This document shows, piece after piece, positions 6,837-15,532 of a stretch of DNA of 64,000 nt. The translations under genes were made by a program, and so were the position numbers. The notes beneath the pieces were generated by a model. That model was not told the origin of the DNA, searched no databases, and was given only the letters and a program-made list of their open reading frames with translations. Origin of the DNA: Opitutales bacterium (GTDB taxonomy: Bacteria; Verrucomicrobiota; Verrucomicrobiia; Opitutales; Oceanipulchritudinaceae); NCBI GenBank assembly GCA_020831525.1, contig JAFIGH010000003.1, forward strand, positions 46,764 through 110,763, written 5' to 3'. Within the stretch, counting starts at the first letter, position 1. The number at the start of each line of letters is the position of its first letter.

Positions 6837-8863
6837 TGAGCCGCGCGACTGCACTCGCCCGCTTCGCCGGGCACTTCGTTCAAACGGAATTTAGCCCGCT
6901 CCGGGGTCTCGATATGGCTCGGGTGGTTCACCTCTTGGAAGCCGGTGAACGCGGGGATTACTGCGATCTGCAGTGGCTTTACCGCACCGTTGAAAAGCGC
7001 GACGCCACGCTCCGCGCCTGCCGCCGGAAGATCGCCGCCTCGATTCTTCGCATGGATCCCTCGGTGCGCGTGATGAAGCATGCCGCCGCCGATCCCCGCG
7101 CGCACCGGCAGGCGGCAACGCTCCGGGCGGCGTATGAGCGAATCCAGAACCTTTCCGCCGCCGTGCGGTTCCTCGCCGAAGCCGACTTCCGCGGCTTCGC
7201 CCATCTCGAAAAGGTGTATGGCAAAGACCGCCTCGCGCCGGGAGTGTGGGCGATCGACCGCCTCGAGCCCGTGCCGCAGTGGCATTTCCGCCGCTCGGGA
7301 ATATATGGTCCCTGGGAGTTCGTTTCCGATACGTCTTCAGCGGAGGGTGAAGAGATTGACCCGGCCCGCTTCATTACCCGCGAGGTAGACGACCCCGTCG
7401 ACGAAATCGCCCTCATCGCCTTTGTGCGCAAGAGCCTCTCGCAGAAGGACTGGGACGCGTTCGTGGAAGGCTACGGGCTGCCGTGGCTGTTTTTCATCAT
7501 GCCGCCCGGCATCAACCCCGGCACGCCCGAGTATTACGACTGGATGGCAGTGGCCCGCGGGGTGATGAGCGACGCGCGGGGCGCGCTGCCCAGCGGCACG
7601 CAGGTGGCGTCCTCCCGCGTAGACGCGCGAAACCACCCCTTCGAAGAGCACTTGAATCGGCAGGATAACGAGATCGTGCTCGCCGCTACCTCGAGCCTGC
7701 TCACAATGCTCACGCAGAGCGGCAGCGGCACCCTTGCGGGGAACGCTCATCAAAAAACCTTCGACAGTATCGCCGCCCGCATCGCGGCTCAGATCTCGGA
7801 AATTTTCCAAGCCCAGTTCGACTTGCCTCTGATTCAAGCCCTCCATCCCGGCGAGCCCGTCCTCGCGTATTGGGAAATCGGGCACGCCTCGGAAAAGCAG
7901 GTCGCCGCGCGCCTCGGACATGCGGCGCAGATCCGGAAGCTGGGCTATAAGCCGGACGCCGCCCAATTTTCTGAGTTAACTGGGTATCGGCTCGAGGACA
8001 TCCCCGGCCCGGCCCCGGCGCGAGAGCCCGCCGCCGCCGCCGCCCCGGAAGGCACGGAATCGATTGACCCCGGCCTGACACTCAACGGGGCGCAGGTTCG
8101 CGCCATGGCCAAGATCGTGCAGGACGTTTCCGCGGGGACGATTCCCCGCGCAACCGGCGTCGAAATCTTAGTTGCCGCCTTTCCTGTGAGCCGCGAGAAG
8201 GCAGAGGAGATCATGGGCGAAGTGGGCCGCGGCTTCGACCCGGCGGACGCCTCCGCCGCGCCCGATGAGAGCGAGACCGACGAAGAGCGCCTCCCCAACC
8301 GCGCCAACCGCACCGGCCCGGCGGTCTCCCTCGCCGACCAACTGCCGCCGGCCTCGCCGGGCGGGGGGTGGCTTGGCAAGGCCCGCAGCTTCCTCAACCG
8401 CGCAATCGGCAGAGAGACCGGCTTCGAATTACCCGCAGACGGCTTCTTGCACGTCGTGCCCATAGGCGAGTTCCCCGTTGAGGGCTCCGAAGGCCTCGTG
8501 CAGGTTCTCGACCCGCGCGGCCTGGGCGCGATGGCAATTCGATTCATCCGGCAAGGCGGCGGAAGCCTGGTCGACTATGACGGCGCATCGGGCGATCTGG
8601 ACCGCGAGACCCGCGCCGCGGGATGGGCGGAAGAGCTGGACCTCCGGCCCGACGGGCTCTGGGCGCGCGTCCGGTGGAGCGACCAAGGCCTCGACGACGT
8701 GACCGGCGGGACGTACCGTTGGCTGGCCCCAGTCTTCAGCCTCGAGGATGCCGAAGACCTTGGCGAAGGCCGCATCCGTCCCCGTGTTCTGGAGGGATTT
8801 TCACTCACCAACAAGCCGGCGCTGCGGACGCAGCCTGTATCCAAGATTTTACAAGACGAATAA
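6836..8863 (+). CDS. Mu gp29-like portal fused to Mu I-like prohead protease/scaffold
   Basis: 675 residues. Residues ~1-395 are a Mu gp29-type (DUF935) portal, with RDATLRACRRKIAASIL early and VEGYGLPWLFFIMPPG plus LLTMLTQSGSGTLAG in the core. A linker with a portal-type tail helix (LTLNGAQVRAMAKIVQDV) follows. Residues ~530-675 match the N-terminal region of Mu-like prophage protein I (LPADGFLHVVPIGEF, YRWLAPVFSL, LEGFSLTNKPAL). In Mu these are separate genes with two others between them. The start codon shares a base with the tape-measure stop (TAATG), so the genes are translationally coupled. The fusion has no internal stop or frameshift. Whether both halves remain active cannot be seen. 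Confidence 0.85.
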   Translation: MSRATALARFAGHFVQTEFSPLRGLDMARVVHLLEAGERGDYCDLQWLYRTVEKRDATLRACRRKIAASILRMDPSVRVMKHAAADPRAHRQAATLRAAYERIQNLSAAVRFLAEADFRGFAHLEKVYGKDRLAPGVWAIDRLEPVPQWHFRRSGIYGPWEFVSDTSSAEGEEIDPARFITREVDDPVDEIALIAFVRKSLSQKDWDAFVEGYGLPWLFFIMPPGINPGTPEYYDWMAVARGVMSDARGALPSGTQVASSRVDARNHPFEEHLNRQDNEIVLAATSSLLTMLTQSGSGTLAGNAHQKTFDSIAARIAAQISEIFQAQFDLPLIQALHPGEPVLAYWEIGHASEKQVAARLGHAAQIRKLGYKPDAAQFSELTGYRLEDIPGPAPAREPAAAAAPEGTESIDPGLTLNGAQVRAMAKIVQDVSAGTIPRATGVEILVAAFPVSREKAEEIMGEVGRGFDPADASAAPDESETDEERLPNRANRTGPAVSLADQLPPASPGGGWLGKARSFLNRAIGRETGFELPADGFLHVVPIGEFPVEGSEGLVQVLDPRGLGAMAIRFIRQGGGSLVDYDGASGDLDRETRAAGWAEELDLRPDGLWARVRWSDQGLDDVTGGTYRWLAPVFSLEDAEDLGEGRIRPRVLEGFSLTNKPALRTQPVSKILQDE

Positions 8864-8899
8864 AGCACTCACCAGAGAACCACTCACAAAGAAGACATC

Positions 8900-9592
8900 A
8901 TGGCACCGAAAAAATCGAACCAAAAACCTTCGAGCGATGCGGCATTGATGGCCGTCGCTCTCGACAAAAAGGCGGCCTCGCTTGCCCAGGCCGCGCGCCG
9001 CGTGGCGACCTGCGTTGCCGATAAGGACGCGCTCTCCCTCGCCGTTCAGCGCGTTGAAACCTACGGCTCTTACCGGAGCGGGGAAGATATCGACACCCTT
9101 ATCCACGCCCGCGCCCGGCTTGAGATCCTCCCCCGCAACCTCGACGAAGCGCGCCGCGCCCTCCGCGAGGTTCAGGAAGAGGCGAAGCGCGATGTTGCTG
9201 AAGCGCGCGTGTTCGTGCTCAAAGCCGCCGACGGGTTGTTCTCCGAGAGCGCGGAACGTATCCTGCACAGCACTATCTCACTGGAGAAGCTTCGTGAGGA
9301 CCCGCAGCGCAACGAAGATCAGGCGGGCTGGGCGGCGGAAAAAGACCCGCGCTGGAAAGCCTTCGAGAAATGCGAGCATGCGCTGTCGCTCCGCAACATC
9401 GAGACGGGCGCGGCCCTCTTTGCCGCCGTGAAGGCCGCCGCGAGGATGCTCGACCTTCTGGCTTTGCCGGGCTCAAAACCCGACTATGCGGATTTCGTCA
9501 AGGCCATCGAAACGGGCGAGGCCGAAGGCCGGAAGCTATGGGACGAGGCCCATGCGAAAGCCGACCTCGAACCCGCCACAGCGGAGGCGTGA
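8900..9592 (+). CDS. Hypothetical helical protein after the portal/protease
   Basis: 230 residues beginning MAPKKSNQKPSSD. It is predominantly helical and rich in Ala, Glu and Arg, with a charged coiled-coil-like middle (EARRALREVQEEAKRDVAEA). No family was recognised. In Mu the gene after the protease/scaffold is the major capsid gene, but this protein is shorter than HK97-fold capsids and shows none of their usual E-loop or spine-helix character, so it is not called capsid. The 36-base gap before it is one of the few breaks in the tightly overlapping cassette. Its last codons overlap a possible GTG start of the next gene. Confidence 0.65.
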   Translation: MAPKKSNQKPSSDAALMAVALDKKAASLAQAARRVATCVADKDALSLAVQRVETYGSYRSGEDIDTLIHARARLEILPRNLDEARRALREVQEEAKRDVAEARVFVLKAADGLFSESAERILHSTISLEKLREDPQRNEDQAGWAAEKDPRWKAFEKCEHALSLRNIETGAALFAAVKAAARMLDLLALPGSKPDYADFVKAIETGEAEGRKLWDEAHAKADLEPATAEA

Positions 9593-9639
9593 AACCGCCC
9601 CGCCGAAAATTCGCCGCAGAAAGCGTTTTGAGGGCCGAG

Positions 9640-10107
9640 ATGGGACAACCTCCCGCGAATCACCCGAAAGCCGGTTTGCAACGCCCTTCCGGCGTTTTGC
9701 AAAGGGGTTCCGCCTCCGACTCCAACCAGCCCGCGCCGCACGGCGGGGCTACCGGGACATTTGAGGCCGAATTCCCCAGCTTACTACCGCGCGGCGGCCC
9801 CGGCCCGTACACCATCCGCGAGATCGCCCGCCACCTTCAGGTCAGCAACCAGAATATCATGAACCTCGTTGAAGAAGGCGAACTCGTTGTCTTGGATGTG
9901 GGCACCCGCCGCGGCCGCGCGTGGAACCGCATCCCGCGCGAGAGCTATTGCCGTTGGATCGCCGCCCGCCTGGGCCACGCCCCCACCCGCTCCGAGGTGA
10001 TCAACCTGAGCACCGACAGCCTCAAAGGCCTTCTCCGCGACGTTGCGGCGCGCCTGGAGATACGCGGCGTCGATCCCGTGCAAGCCATGAAAGGCAAGGC
10101 ATGCTGA
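9640..10107 (+). CDS. Helix-turn-helix (excisionase/MerR-type) protein
   Basis: 155 residues from the ATG at 9640, which has a GAGGG-type site a few bases upstream. A GTG at 9589, overlapping the previous stop, would give 172 residues and cannot be excluded. Residues ~45-100 (YTIREIARHLQVSNQNIMNL, then EEGELVVLDVG and WNRIPRESYCRWIAARL) fit a helix-turn-helix of the excisionase/MerR type, in which a recognition helix precedes a short wing. Such proteins act in excision, replication initiation or late-gene regulation in mobile elements. The specific target is unknown. The stop overlaps the next start (ATGCTGA). Confidence 0.62.
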   Translation: MGQPPANHPKAGLQRPSGVLQRGSASDSNQPAPHGGATGTFEAEFPSLLPRGGPGPYTIREIARHLQVSNQNIMNLVEEGELVVLDVGTRRGRAWNRIPRESYCRWIAARLGHAPTRSEVINLSTDSLKGLLRDVAARLEIRGVDPVQAMKGKAC

Positions 10108-10625
10108 GCCCAGCCAAGCACCAAGTTTACACCGGCCGCGCACGCGCCTTGCACCGCTACTGCAAGTCGATTGACCGCGCCGTCGACCGGGGCGAGACAA
10201 TCAAAAGCTCCGCCTGTGCCGCCGCGCACCGCGCCCGGCGGTCGGAAGTACCGAGGGCCGGCGCCAAGTCGATCTACAGGCACTACACCCGCTGGAAGGC
10301 GCAAGGCCGCCCCGGCTGGCAGGCGTTCATGCCCGGCTACGTGCCCGGACGCCGCGCCGTACGCTCCGCCGCCTTCAAAGCCTGCGTGTATTCCCTCGCC
10401 GAACACGCGCAGAGCATGCGGGCCGTGCACGACACCCTCGTCCTCCGCTGGCGCGCCGGCCGCCGCATCCCCGGCCTCGGCAAAGCGGCGTCGGCAGGCG
10501 AGCCCTTCCCCCTCAGCTACCGCACCTACCTCCGGTTCTTCACGCTGCCGGAGCGCCGGACCCTTCAGAAGTATTTCACCGCTCGCCGGGCGTTCCTGCG
10601 CCTCGCGGGCATGCATACCAAATAA
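10101..10625 (+). CDS. Hypothetical basic protein of the Mu-like cassette
   Basis: 174 residues, very basic, with many Arg-rich helices (YTGRARALHRYCKSIDRAV, SIYRHYTRWKAQGRPGWQAF). The second motif resembles the linker between DNA-binding and catalytic parts of Mu-type transposases, suggesting a nucleic-acid-binding accessory protein, but no catalytic motif is present and no family was recognised. The ATG at 10101 overlaps the stop of the helix-turn-helix gene, so the two are probably co-translated. A longer open frame upstream is a shadow of that gene. Confidence 0.6.
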   Translation: MLSPAKHQVYTGRARALHRYCKSIDRAVDRGETIKSSACAAAHRARRSEVPRAGAKSIYRHYTRWKAQGRPGWQAFMPGYVPGRRAVRSAAFKACVYSLAEHAQSMRAVHDTLVLRWRAGRRIPGLGKAASAGEPFPLSYRTYLRFFTLPERRTLQKYFTARRAFLRLAGMHTK

Positions 10626-10647
10626 ACCCATAGAAAAGGAATACACC

Positions 10648-11439
10648 ATGACCGCAGTACCAGAAAACCCGTCCGATCAACCCGCCGCACCAGCCGCGGA
10701 ACCGGGCGAACTCATCACCTTCGAGCAATACGGCGACCGCGTCTTCCGCGCGGACATCAAAGAGAAAGTCGTCTGCCTGAGCTACAACGCAGAGGTCGCC
10801 GCCAAGCTCATTGATCGGCTCCAGCATATCGTCGAGACGGAACCCCTCCATCACGCGCCCGACACCCTCCGGGAATTCGTTTCCGCCTGCGACCCTGCGG
10901 TCCCTCCCCTGCACCCGTTGCTTGCCGCGCGCCTCGAGGCCTTGGTCGAGCTGTTGCATTACGCCCGCGGGCGCCTCCGCGCCGTGGACTGGGCCGGATG
11001 GGACCCCGTCGCCCCCGACGCCGACGACGAAGACACCGGCTGCCTCGTTCAACTCGAGTGGGAGGACCCGCGGCATACCCCGTACAAGTTCTTCCTCGAG
11101 CGCCTCTGCACCCCGGACCAACCCCTCGGAGTCTCGCACGGCATCGCCGTCATGATCGCCTTCGAGCATGATCCCGCCTTCGCCGATTCGGAAATCGTAG
11201 CCTGGATGCTCCCCCGCCGCCAAACGCTCGAGCGCGTGCGCGGGTACCGCGACCAAGCCGCCCTTGCCCTCAAACACGCGCGGGAAACCATTGCGTGGAT
11301 ACACACAAACACCCCGCACCTCCGCCTCTTCGACACCGCCGTCGTCTTGCACGGCGTCGAGGACACCCGCCCCACCATAACCCCGGACCCCGCCCTCGGC
11401 ACCGGGGCCGCCGCCCGCCCGTTCCGGGCCATCGGTTGA
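10648..11439 (+). CDS. Hypothetical protein before the transposase
   Basis: 263 residues starting MTAVPENPSDQ. The start is set by AAAGGA about eight bases upstream. It is acidic, with a proline/alanine-rich N-terminus and a mixed helical core that includes LHYARGRLRAVDWAGWDPV, SHGIAVMIAFEHDPAFAD and QAALALKHARETIAWIH. No family, signal peptide or membrane segment was recognised. It ends 20 bases before the transposase start. Position suggests a replication or transposition accessory, as in the semi-essential early region of Mu-like phages, but nothing in the sequence proves this. Confidence 0.62.
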   Translation: MTAVPENPSDQPAAPAAEPGELITFEQYGDRVFRADIKEKVVCLSYNAEVAAKLIDRLQHIVETEPLHHAPDTLREFVSACDPAVPPLHPLLAARLEALVELLHYARGRLRAVDWAGWDPVAPDADDEDTGCLVQLEWEDPRHTPYKFFLERLCTPDQPLGVSHGIAVMIAFEHDPAFADSEIVAWMLPRRQTLERVRGYRDQAALALKHARETIAWIHTNTPHLRLFDTAVVLHGVEDTRPTITPDPALGTGAAARPFRAIG

Positions 11440-11459
11440 ATTTCAGAAGTGCTCGTTTC

Positions 11460-13859
11460 ATGAAGGATAAGCCCGCAGCGTTCAGAGTCGCAGTCATCGC
11501 CCATGCCGTTGGCATGAACCGGCGTGCTGTGCTCCGGGCGCTGCGGGCCGTTCCTCCGGCGGGCATTGTGGAGGCGCGCGGCAACGAAGCGGCTGTTTAT
11601 ACCGTCGACAGCCTTCCCGCCGGTATCCTCCGCAAATTGGACGAGCGCGCCGGCCCCCTCGGACTCGACCGCGAAGGCGTCTTGAAAAACGCCGAGGCCC
11701 GCAAACCGTGGCAGCCTTCGGTGCGTTGGTCCCAGGCCAATCCGACCGCCCAGGCCAAGGCGCGTAAGATGCGCGAGGCCTTCCGCGCGGTTTTCGAACG
11801 GCACAACGCGCGCAACCCGCTTCCCTACGGCGAACTCCGCGCCCGCGGCCTCGAAGACTACGAGCGCGCCTTCGGCACCCGCATCACCGCCCGCCATTGG
11901 GATCGCCTGTATGGGCGTTTCATCGCCCGCGCCGGCGCCCTCGAAGACTTCGACCGCCTTGAACTCTACCTCGACGAGCGGATTGCGGCGAACACCCCGC
12001 CGCCGCCTCGACAGTTCGACACCGCCCCCATCGACATGGCGGCCGATCTCATCGACGACCCCGCCCGGCCCGCGCCACGCGAAAAGGGCCACCTCTGGGC
12101 CACCCTCTTCGATACTTTCCAAGTCCTCTGCAAGTCCGGTGAAAAGCCCTCGCGGGCAAAGAGACTCATCCTTGCCCATGCGCTGCACCGCGTGCCTGGG
12201 CTCTCGAAAAACCAAGTCGCCGCCGCCGAAGCCTTCCGGGCGAAGATCAAAGCATTTGAGGAAGGCAAGGATCCGTTCAAGGATCGCCGGGCCGGAAGAT
12301 CGGGAGCCAAACCCCGCATCGAAGTCGACGAAGACCTCTTGCTCGCCCGCATGCTCCGCAACCGCGGCCGCGCCCTCAGTTCATGGCAAGAGCTGTGGGA
12401 CGAAGGGAAACTCCCCGGCGCGGCCTACGAATTCGGGTCGCGGGAAAACGTGCCCAACCGCATCGAAGCAAGCGTGCGCGCCGAATACAACCGCCTCAGC
12501 CCCCACGCCATCGGCCCGAAATACGCCAAGCTGCACGGGGCCAAGACCGTCCGCACATGGGAAGGCATACCCGCCGGGGCTGAATCCCAGTCGGATGACA
12601 TGACAGGAAACCACTACTTTTGGTTCCCCACCCCCGCGGGGCGCTACGAATACGACGATATGCGGTTCGACGTTCTACGCGGGCAATTTCTCCCGTGGAT
12701 TGACACCCGGACTGGCTATATCCGCAGCTTCATACTGCTTGCGCGGGAGTCTTATAACCAACTGGACATCGCCCGCAGTTGGAGAAATGATCATGATAAG
12801 AACGGCGGCCTTCCACCGCGGATGTGTTTGGAGGGCGGGACTTGGGAAAAGTCGCTCCTCATCGCCGGGCGGAACGACGAATTGGGCATGAAGGAACGGA
12901 TCTACGGGCTCCGCGACCTTGGCATTGAAGTCGTCCATGTCCGCGATCCTTCCGCGAAGATCGTCGAGCGGGTGTTCGGCGATCTGCAAAATTACATGGA
13001 CAAGGTACGCGGCTACGCCGGCCGCGACGAACGCCGGGATTGTCCGGAGTCCACAAAGAAGCATCTCGCCACCGTAAAGGCCCGCAAGTGTCATCCTGCC
13101 GAGTTGTTGCTGAGCTTCGAGGAAATGGTCGCGGCCTACGAGGACGCTTGCAATCGCTACAACGACACACCTTCGAACGGGAAGCGTCTCAAGGGCCTTT
13201 CGCCTCGCGAAGCGTTCGCCCGTTGGCAAGATCCCGAGTCGCCGCCGATTTACCTCGAGGGCAGCTTTCGCTGGCCTTTGGCCACTCACTGGCGGGTTGT
13301 GAAAATAGGGCCGCAAGGCCTCAGCATTAACATCGGCAAGCAAACCTATGTCTACAGAAGCCCCGCCACCGGCGCGCGGCGTGGAGAGCGCGTTATGGCT
13401 CGCTTTGAAATCGACAATCCGTCATTCATCACCTTCAGCGATTTGGACTGCAATAACCATCAGTTCGCGCTGCAGGCAACAGAAGTCCCCGCTATTGGAG
13501 CGGGCCGCGAGACACTTGCCCAGGCATACCGCGAAATCGCCGCACACGAAGCCCCCTCCCGCACCCGCTTCGGGAATCTCAAGAAGGTGTACCCGGAAGA
13601 GTTTGCACAAACGCGCCGTCGTATCGTCTCGGACCGCAAATCCTACGAAAATGCCGTCGCCATTGAGACATGCCGCCGGGAAGCGAAGGAGGCGGGCAAG
13701 AAAGAAAAGCGGAAGGCCGACCGCGCGAACCGGCTGCGCCGCGAACTCCACGCGCCCGCAAACCTCGATCCGCGGCGGATCGACTCCCAAACCGAAGGTC
13801 TCGCCGATGTTGCGGCCTTCTTCAAGCAAACCGACACCGAACCCGAGCCGCGCAAATGA
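11460..13859 (+). CDS. MuA-like DDE transposase
   Basis: 799 residues. A winged-helix N-terminus (VIAHAVGMNRRAVLRALRAV) recognises element ends, helical end-binding domains follow, then the RNase-H-fold core. The first catalytic Asp is in QSDDMTGNHYFW (D379 or D380) and the Glu in KIVERVFGDL (E503) aligns with KPVERAFG of MuA. At the second Asp position, where MuA has IDN, this protein has MCLEGGTWEK, so the residue is E458. Residues ~590-690 form the Mu transposase C-terminal beta domain (HWRVVKIGPQGLSI). The basic tail probably contacts the MuB-like ATPase, whose ATG overlaps the stop here (ATGA). The D-to-E change is real in the bases (GAG at 12831). Confidence 0.9.
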   Translation: MKDKPAAFRVAVIAHAVGMNRRAVLRALRAVPPAGIVEARGNEAAVYTVDSLPAGILRKLDERAGPLGLDREGVLKNAEARKPWQPSVRWSQANPTAQAKARKMREAFRAVFERHNARNPLPYGELRARGLEDYERAFGTRITARHWDRLYGRFIARAGALEDFDRLELYLDERIAANTPPPPRQFDTAPIDMAADLIDDPARPAPREKGHLWATLFDTFQVLCKSGEKPSRAKRLILAHALHRVPGLSKNQVAAAEAFRAKIKAFEEGKDPFKDRRAGRSGAKPRIEVDEDLLLARMLRNRGRALSSWQELWDEGKLPGAAYEFGSRENVPNRIEASVRAEYNRLSPHAIGPKYAKLHGAKTVRTWEGIPAGAESQSDDMTGNHYFWFPTPAGRYEYDDMRFDVLRGQFLPWIDTRTGYIRSFILLARESYNQLDIARSWRNDHDKNGGLPPRMCLEGGTWEKSLLIAGRNDELGMKERIYGLRDLGIEVVHVRDPSAKIVERVFGDLQNYMDKVRGYAGRDERRDCPESTKKHLATVKARKCHPAELLLSFEEMVAAYEDACNRYNDTPSNGKRLKGLSPREAFARWQDPESPPIYLEGSFRWPLATHWRVVKIGPQGLSINIGKQTYVYRSPATGARRGERVMARFEIDNPSFITFSDLDCNNHQFALQATEVPAIGAGRETLAQAYREIAAHEAPSRTRFGNLKKVYPEEFAQTRRRIVSDRKSYENAVAIETCRREAKEAGKKEKRKADRANRLRRELHAPANLDPRRIDSQTEGLADVAAFFKQTDTEPEPRK

Positions 13860-15424
13860 AACCTTTCCTGCCGCAAGAATTCGCCACCGTCCAGCCCGTC
13901 GCCGCCCAGCGCGCCGCAAGGGCCGCCGCCCTGGCGGAGAGTCCCGCGCGCCGCGCCCTGATCCTCGCCGTCGGCGCGCTCTCCCGCCAGCCCGGCGCGC
14001 TTCAGGAGTTTTGCGCCTTCGCCCTCAACCGGAGGCTTGAGGGCTTTGTCTACAATGACCCGTCCGGACCGGGCAACGAAGTGCTGCGCGGCAACGCCCT
14101 TGAAGACGCTTTCTCCACCCTTCGCGACCGTTCCGCGAAGGAGATCACCTTCAGCGCCGGGGATCTCGCCCGCGCTCTGCACGCGGCAGACACGGCGGAC
14201 CTCCTGTCCGTTTTCGGCAGCGGCAAGGATGCCGCAGACTCGGAAGCCGCAGACCCGGATGCCGAAGTCGAAGAAGAGATCCCCGCCCGCGTCACACGCG
14301 CCGACGTACTGGACGCGCACCGCCAGTGCGCGACGCGACTGCCCGCACGGCTCGCCGAGATATTCGACGACCCGCGGGACACCCGCGCCGCTCATGATCC
14401 GGACAAGCCGCTCGCCCCGGCATGGTTCCCCGCGCTGGATGAAGCCCTCGTCGACGCGCTCCGCCACTGGCACGCCCATCTCCTCGGAAAAGGCGTCGAG
14501 ACCTCCGCAGGCCGCGAAGTCCGGAACGCCTGCGAATACGCGGCCCGCCGGGGCGGATTCGTCTTCATCCACGGTGAGGCGAGGCTTGGCAAGACAACCG
14601 CCGCTCGCCTCTGGGTCGACGGCAACCCGGACCGCGCCCGCTACATCACCCTTGAGGCGGACGCCAACGACCGCTACTTCTATTACACCATCGCGCGGGA
14701 AATCGGCTGCGACCTCAGCCCCGACGCCACTTCGCCCGTCGCCAAGCGGGCAATTGCGGAAGTCCTCGGCAACCGCGATCTCGTGCTTGTCATCGACGAG
14801 GCACACCATCTTTTCACCGGCTCGCGCAAGAACGTTCCGAAGCGCCTGGAGTGGCTCCGCACCGCCCTCGTCAACAAAAATGTGCCCGTCGTGCTTATCA
14901 CGACCCCGCAGTTCATGCACACCCTGCGGATCGTTGAGCAGGAATCGCAGTTCAACCTTGAGCAGTTCAGAGGCCGCATAACGAAAGTCTTCAACCTTGG
15001 GGTCGACCTGCCCAAAGACGACTTTCAGGCCGTCGCGAGACATCTCTTTCCGGGCGCTTCCGGATCCGCTCTCCGGGCCGCCGCGGGTTACGCCCTGTCA
15101 AGCCGCGTCTACCTGCATGCCCTCCGCGTCTTGAAAGACGAAGTGGCCCTCTTGTCACCCGACACGGAGAACCCTTCTGACGACTGCATGCGCGCGGCAA
15201 TCCGTGCCTGCATCGAAAACGATTCCACCCTTTACGGGCTCTTCAGCCCGGCCCAGAGCCCCAAGGCGAAGGCGAAAGCCCAGCCCGCCGCGCGCCTCCC
15301 CGAAGCGCCCCCCGACTTTTCCATTCCGGAGCCAAGGAACACCCCGTGCAGAGTGCCTGAAAGCCCTGTGCACGACCGGTTCAAACGCTCCGAAACCCCC
15401 GCTTTTTCAGAACTCACGACCTGA
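13856..15424 (+). CDS. MuB-like AAA+ target-selection ATPase
   Basis: 522 residues. Walker A (GEARLGKTTA) starts at residue ~240 and Walker B (LVLVIDEAHHLF) has its Asp at ~314, followed by a sensor-like LITTPQFMHT. This places it with the MuB/IstB/TniB class of ATPases that deliver target DNA to a DDE transposase. It is longer than MuB (about 312 residues). About 225 N-terminal residues precede the ATPase, of unknown role, with an acidic stretch (DPDAEVEEEIPARV). The start overlaps the transposase stop, so the pair is co-translated. It is the last gene before the proposed right end. Confidence 0.85.
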   Translation: MKPFLPQEFATVQPVAAQRAARAAALAESPARRALILAVGALSRQPGALQEFCAFALNRRLEGFVYNDPSGPGNEVLRGNALEDAFSTLRDRSAKEITFSAGDLARALHAADTADLLSVFGSGKDAADSEAADPDAEVEEEIPARVTRADVLDAHRQCATRLPARLAEIFDDPRDTRAAHDPDKPLAPAWFPALDEALVDALRHWHAHLLGKGVETSAGREVRNACEYAARRGGFVFIHGEARLGKTTAARLWVDGNPDRARYITLEADANDRYFYYTIAREIGCDLSPDATSPVAKRAIAEVLGNRDLVLVIDEAHHLFTGSRKNVPKRLEWLRTALVNKNVPVVLITTPQFMHTLRIVEQESQFNLEQFRGRITKVFNLGVDLPKDDFQAVARHLFPGASGSALRAAAGYALSSRVYLHALRVLKDEVALLSPDTENPSDDCMRAAIRACIENDSTLYGLFSPAQSPKAKAKAQPAARLPEAPPDFSIPEPRNTPCRVPESPVHDRFKRSETPAFSELTT

Positions 15425-15450
15425 TCGGCGGGCCAGTCAAATTCATTCAA

Positions 15451-15474
15451 AACCCCGGTTCCACTCCGGAGGTT
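15451..15474 (+). terminator. Hairpin after the MuB-like gene
   Basis: AACCCCGG (15451-15458) and CCGGAGGTT (15466-15474) can pair with one bulge around a 7-base loop, 26 bases after the stop of the MuB-like gene. Only a short AT-rich run follows, not a strong T tract, so this is a weak terminator candidate. Confidence 0.35.
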
Positions 15475-15515
15475 AATTCGTGTACCGATGAATCGGACAT
15501 CGGACACGTTTAAAC

Positions 15516-15532
15516 CCAGATCTTTTTTGTCC
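15516..15532. repeat. Right-end copy of the GGACAAAAA inverted repeat
   Basis: The complement reads GGACAAAAAAGATCTGG, matching GGACAAAAAGATTTTGG at 2638-2654 with one insertion and small changes. The two face inward from opposite sides of the Mu-like gene block. Extending outward by seven bases gives TG at both ends. Confidence 0.5.
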
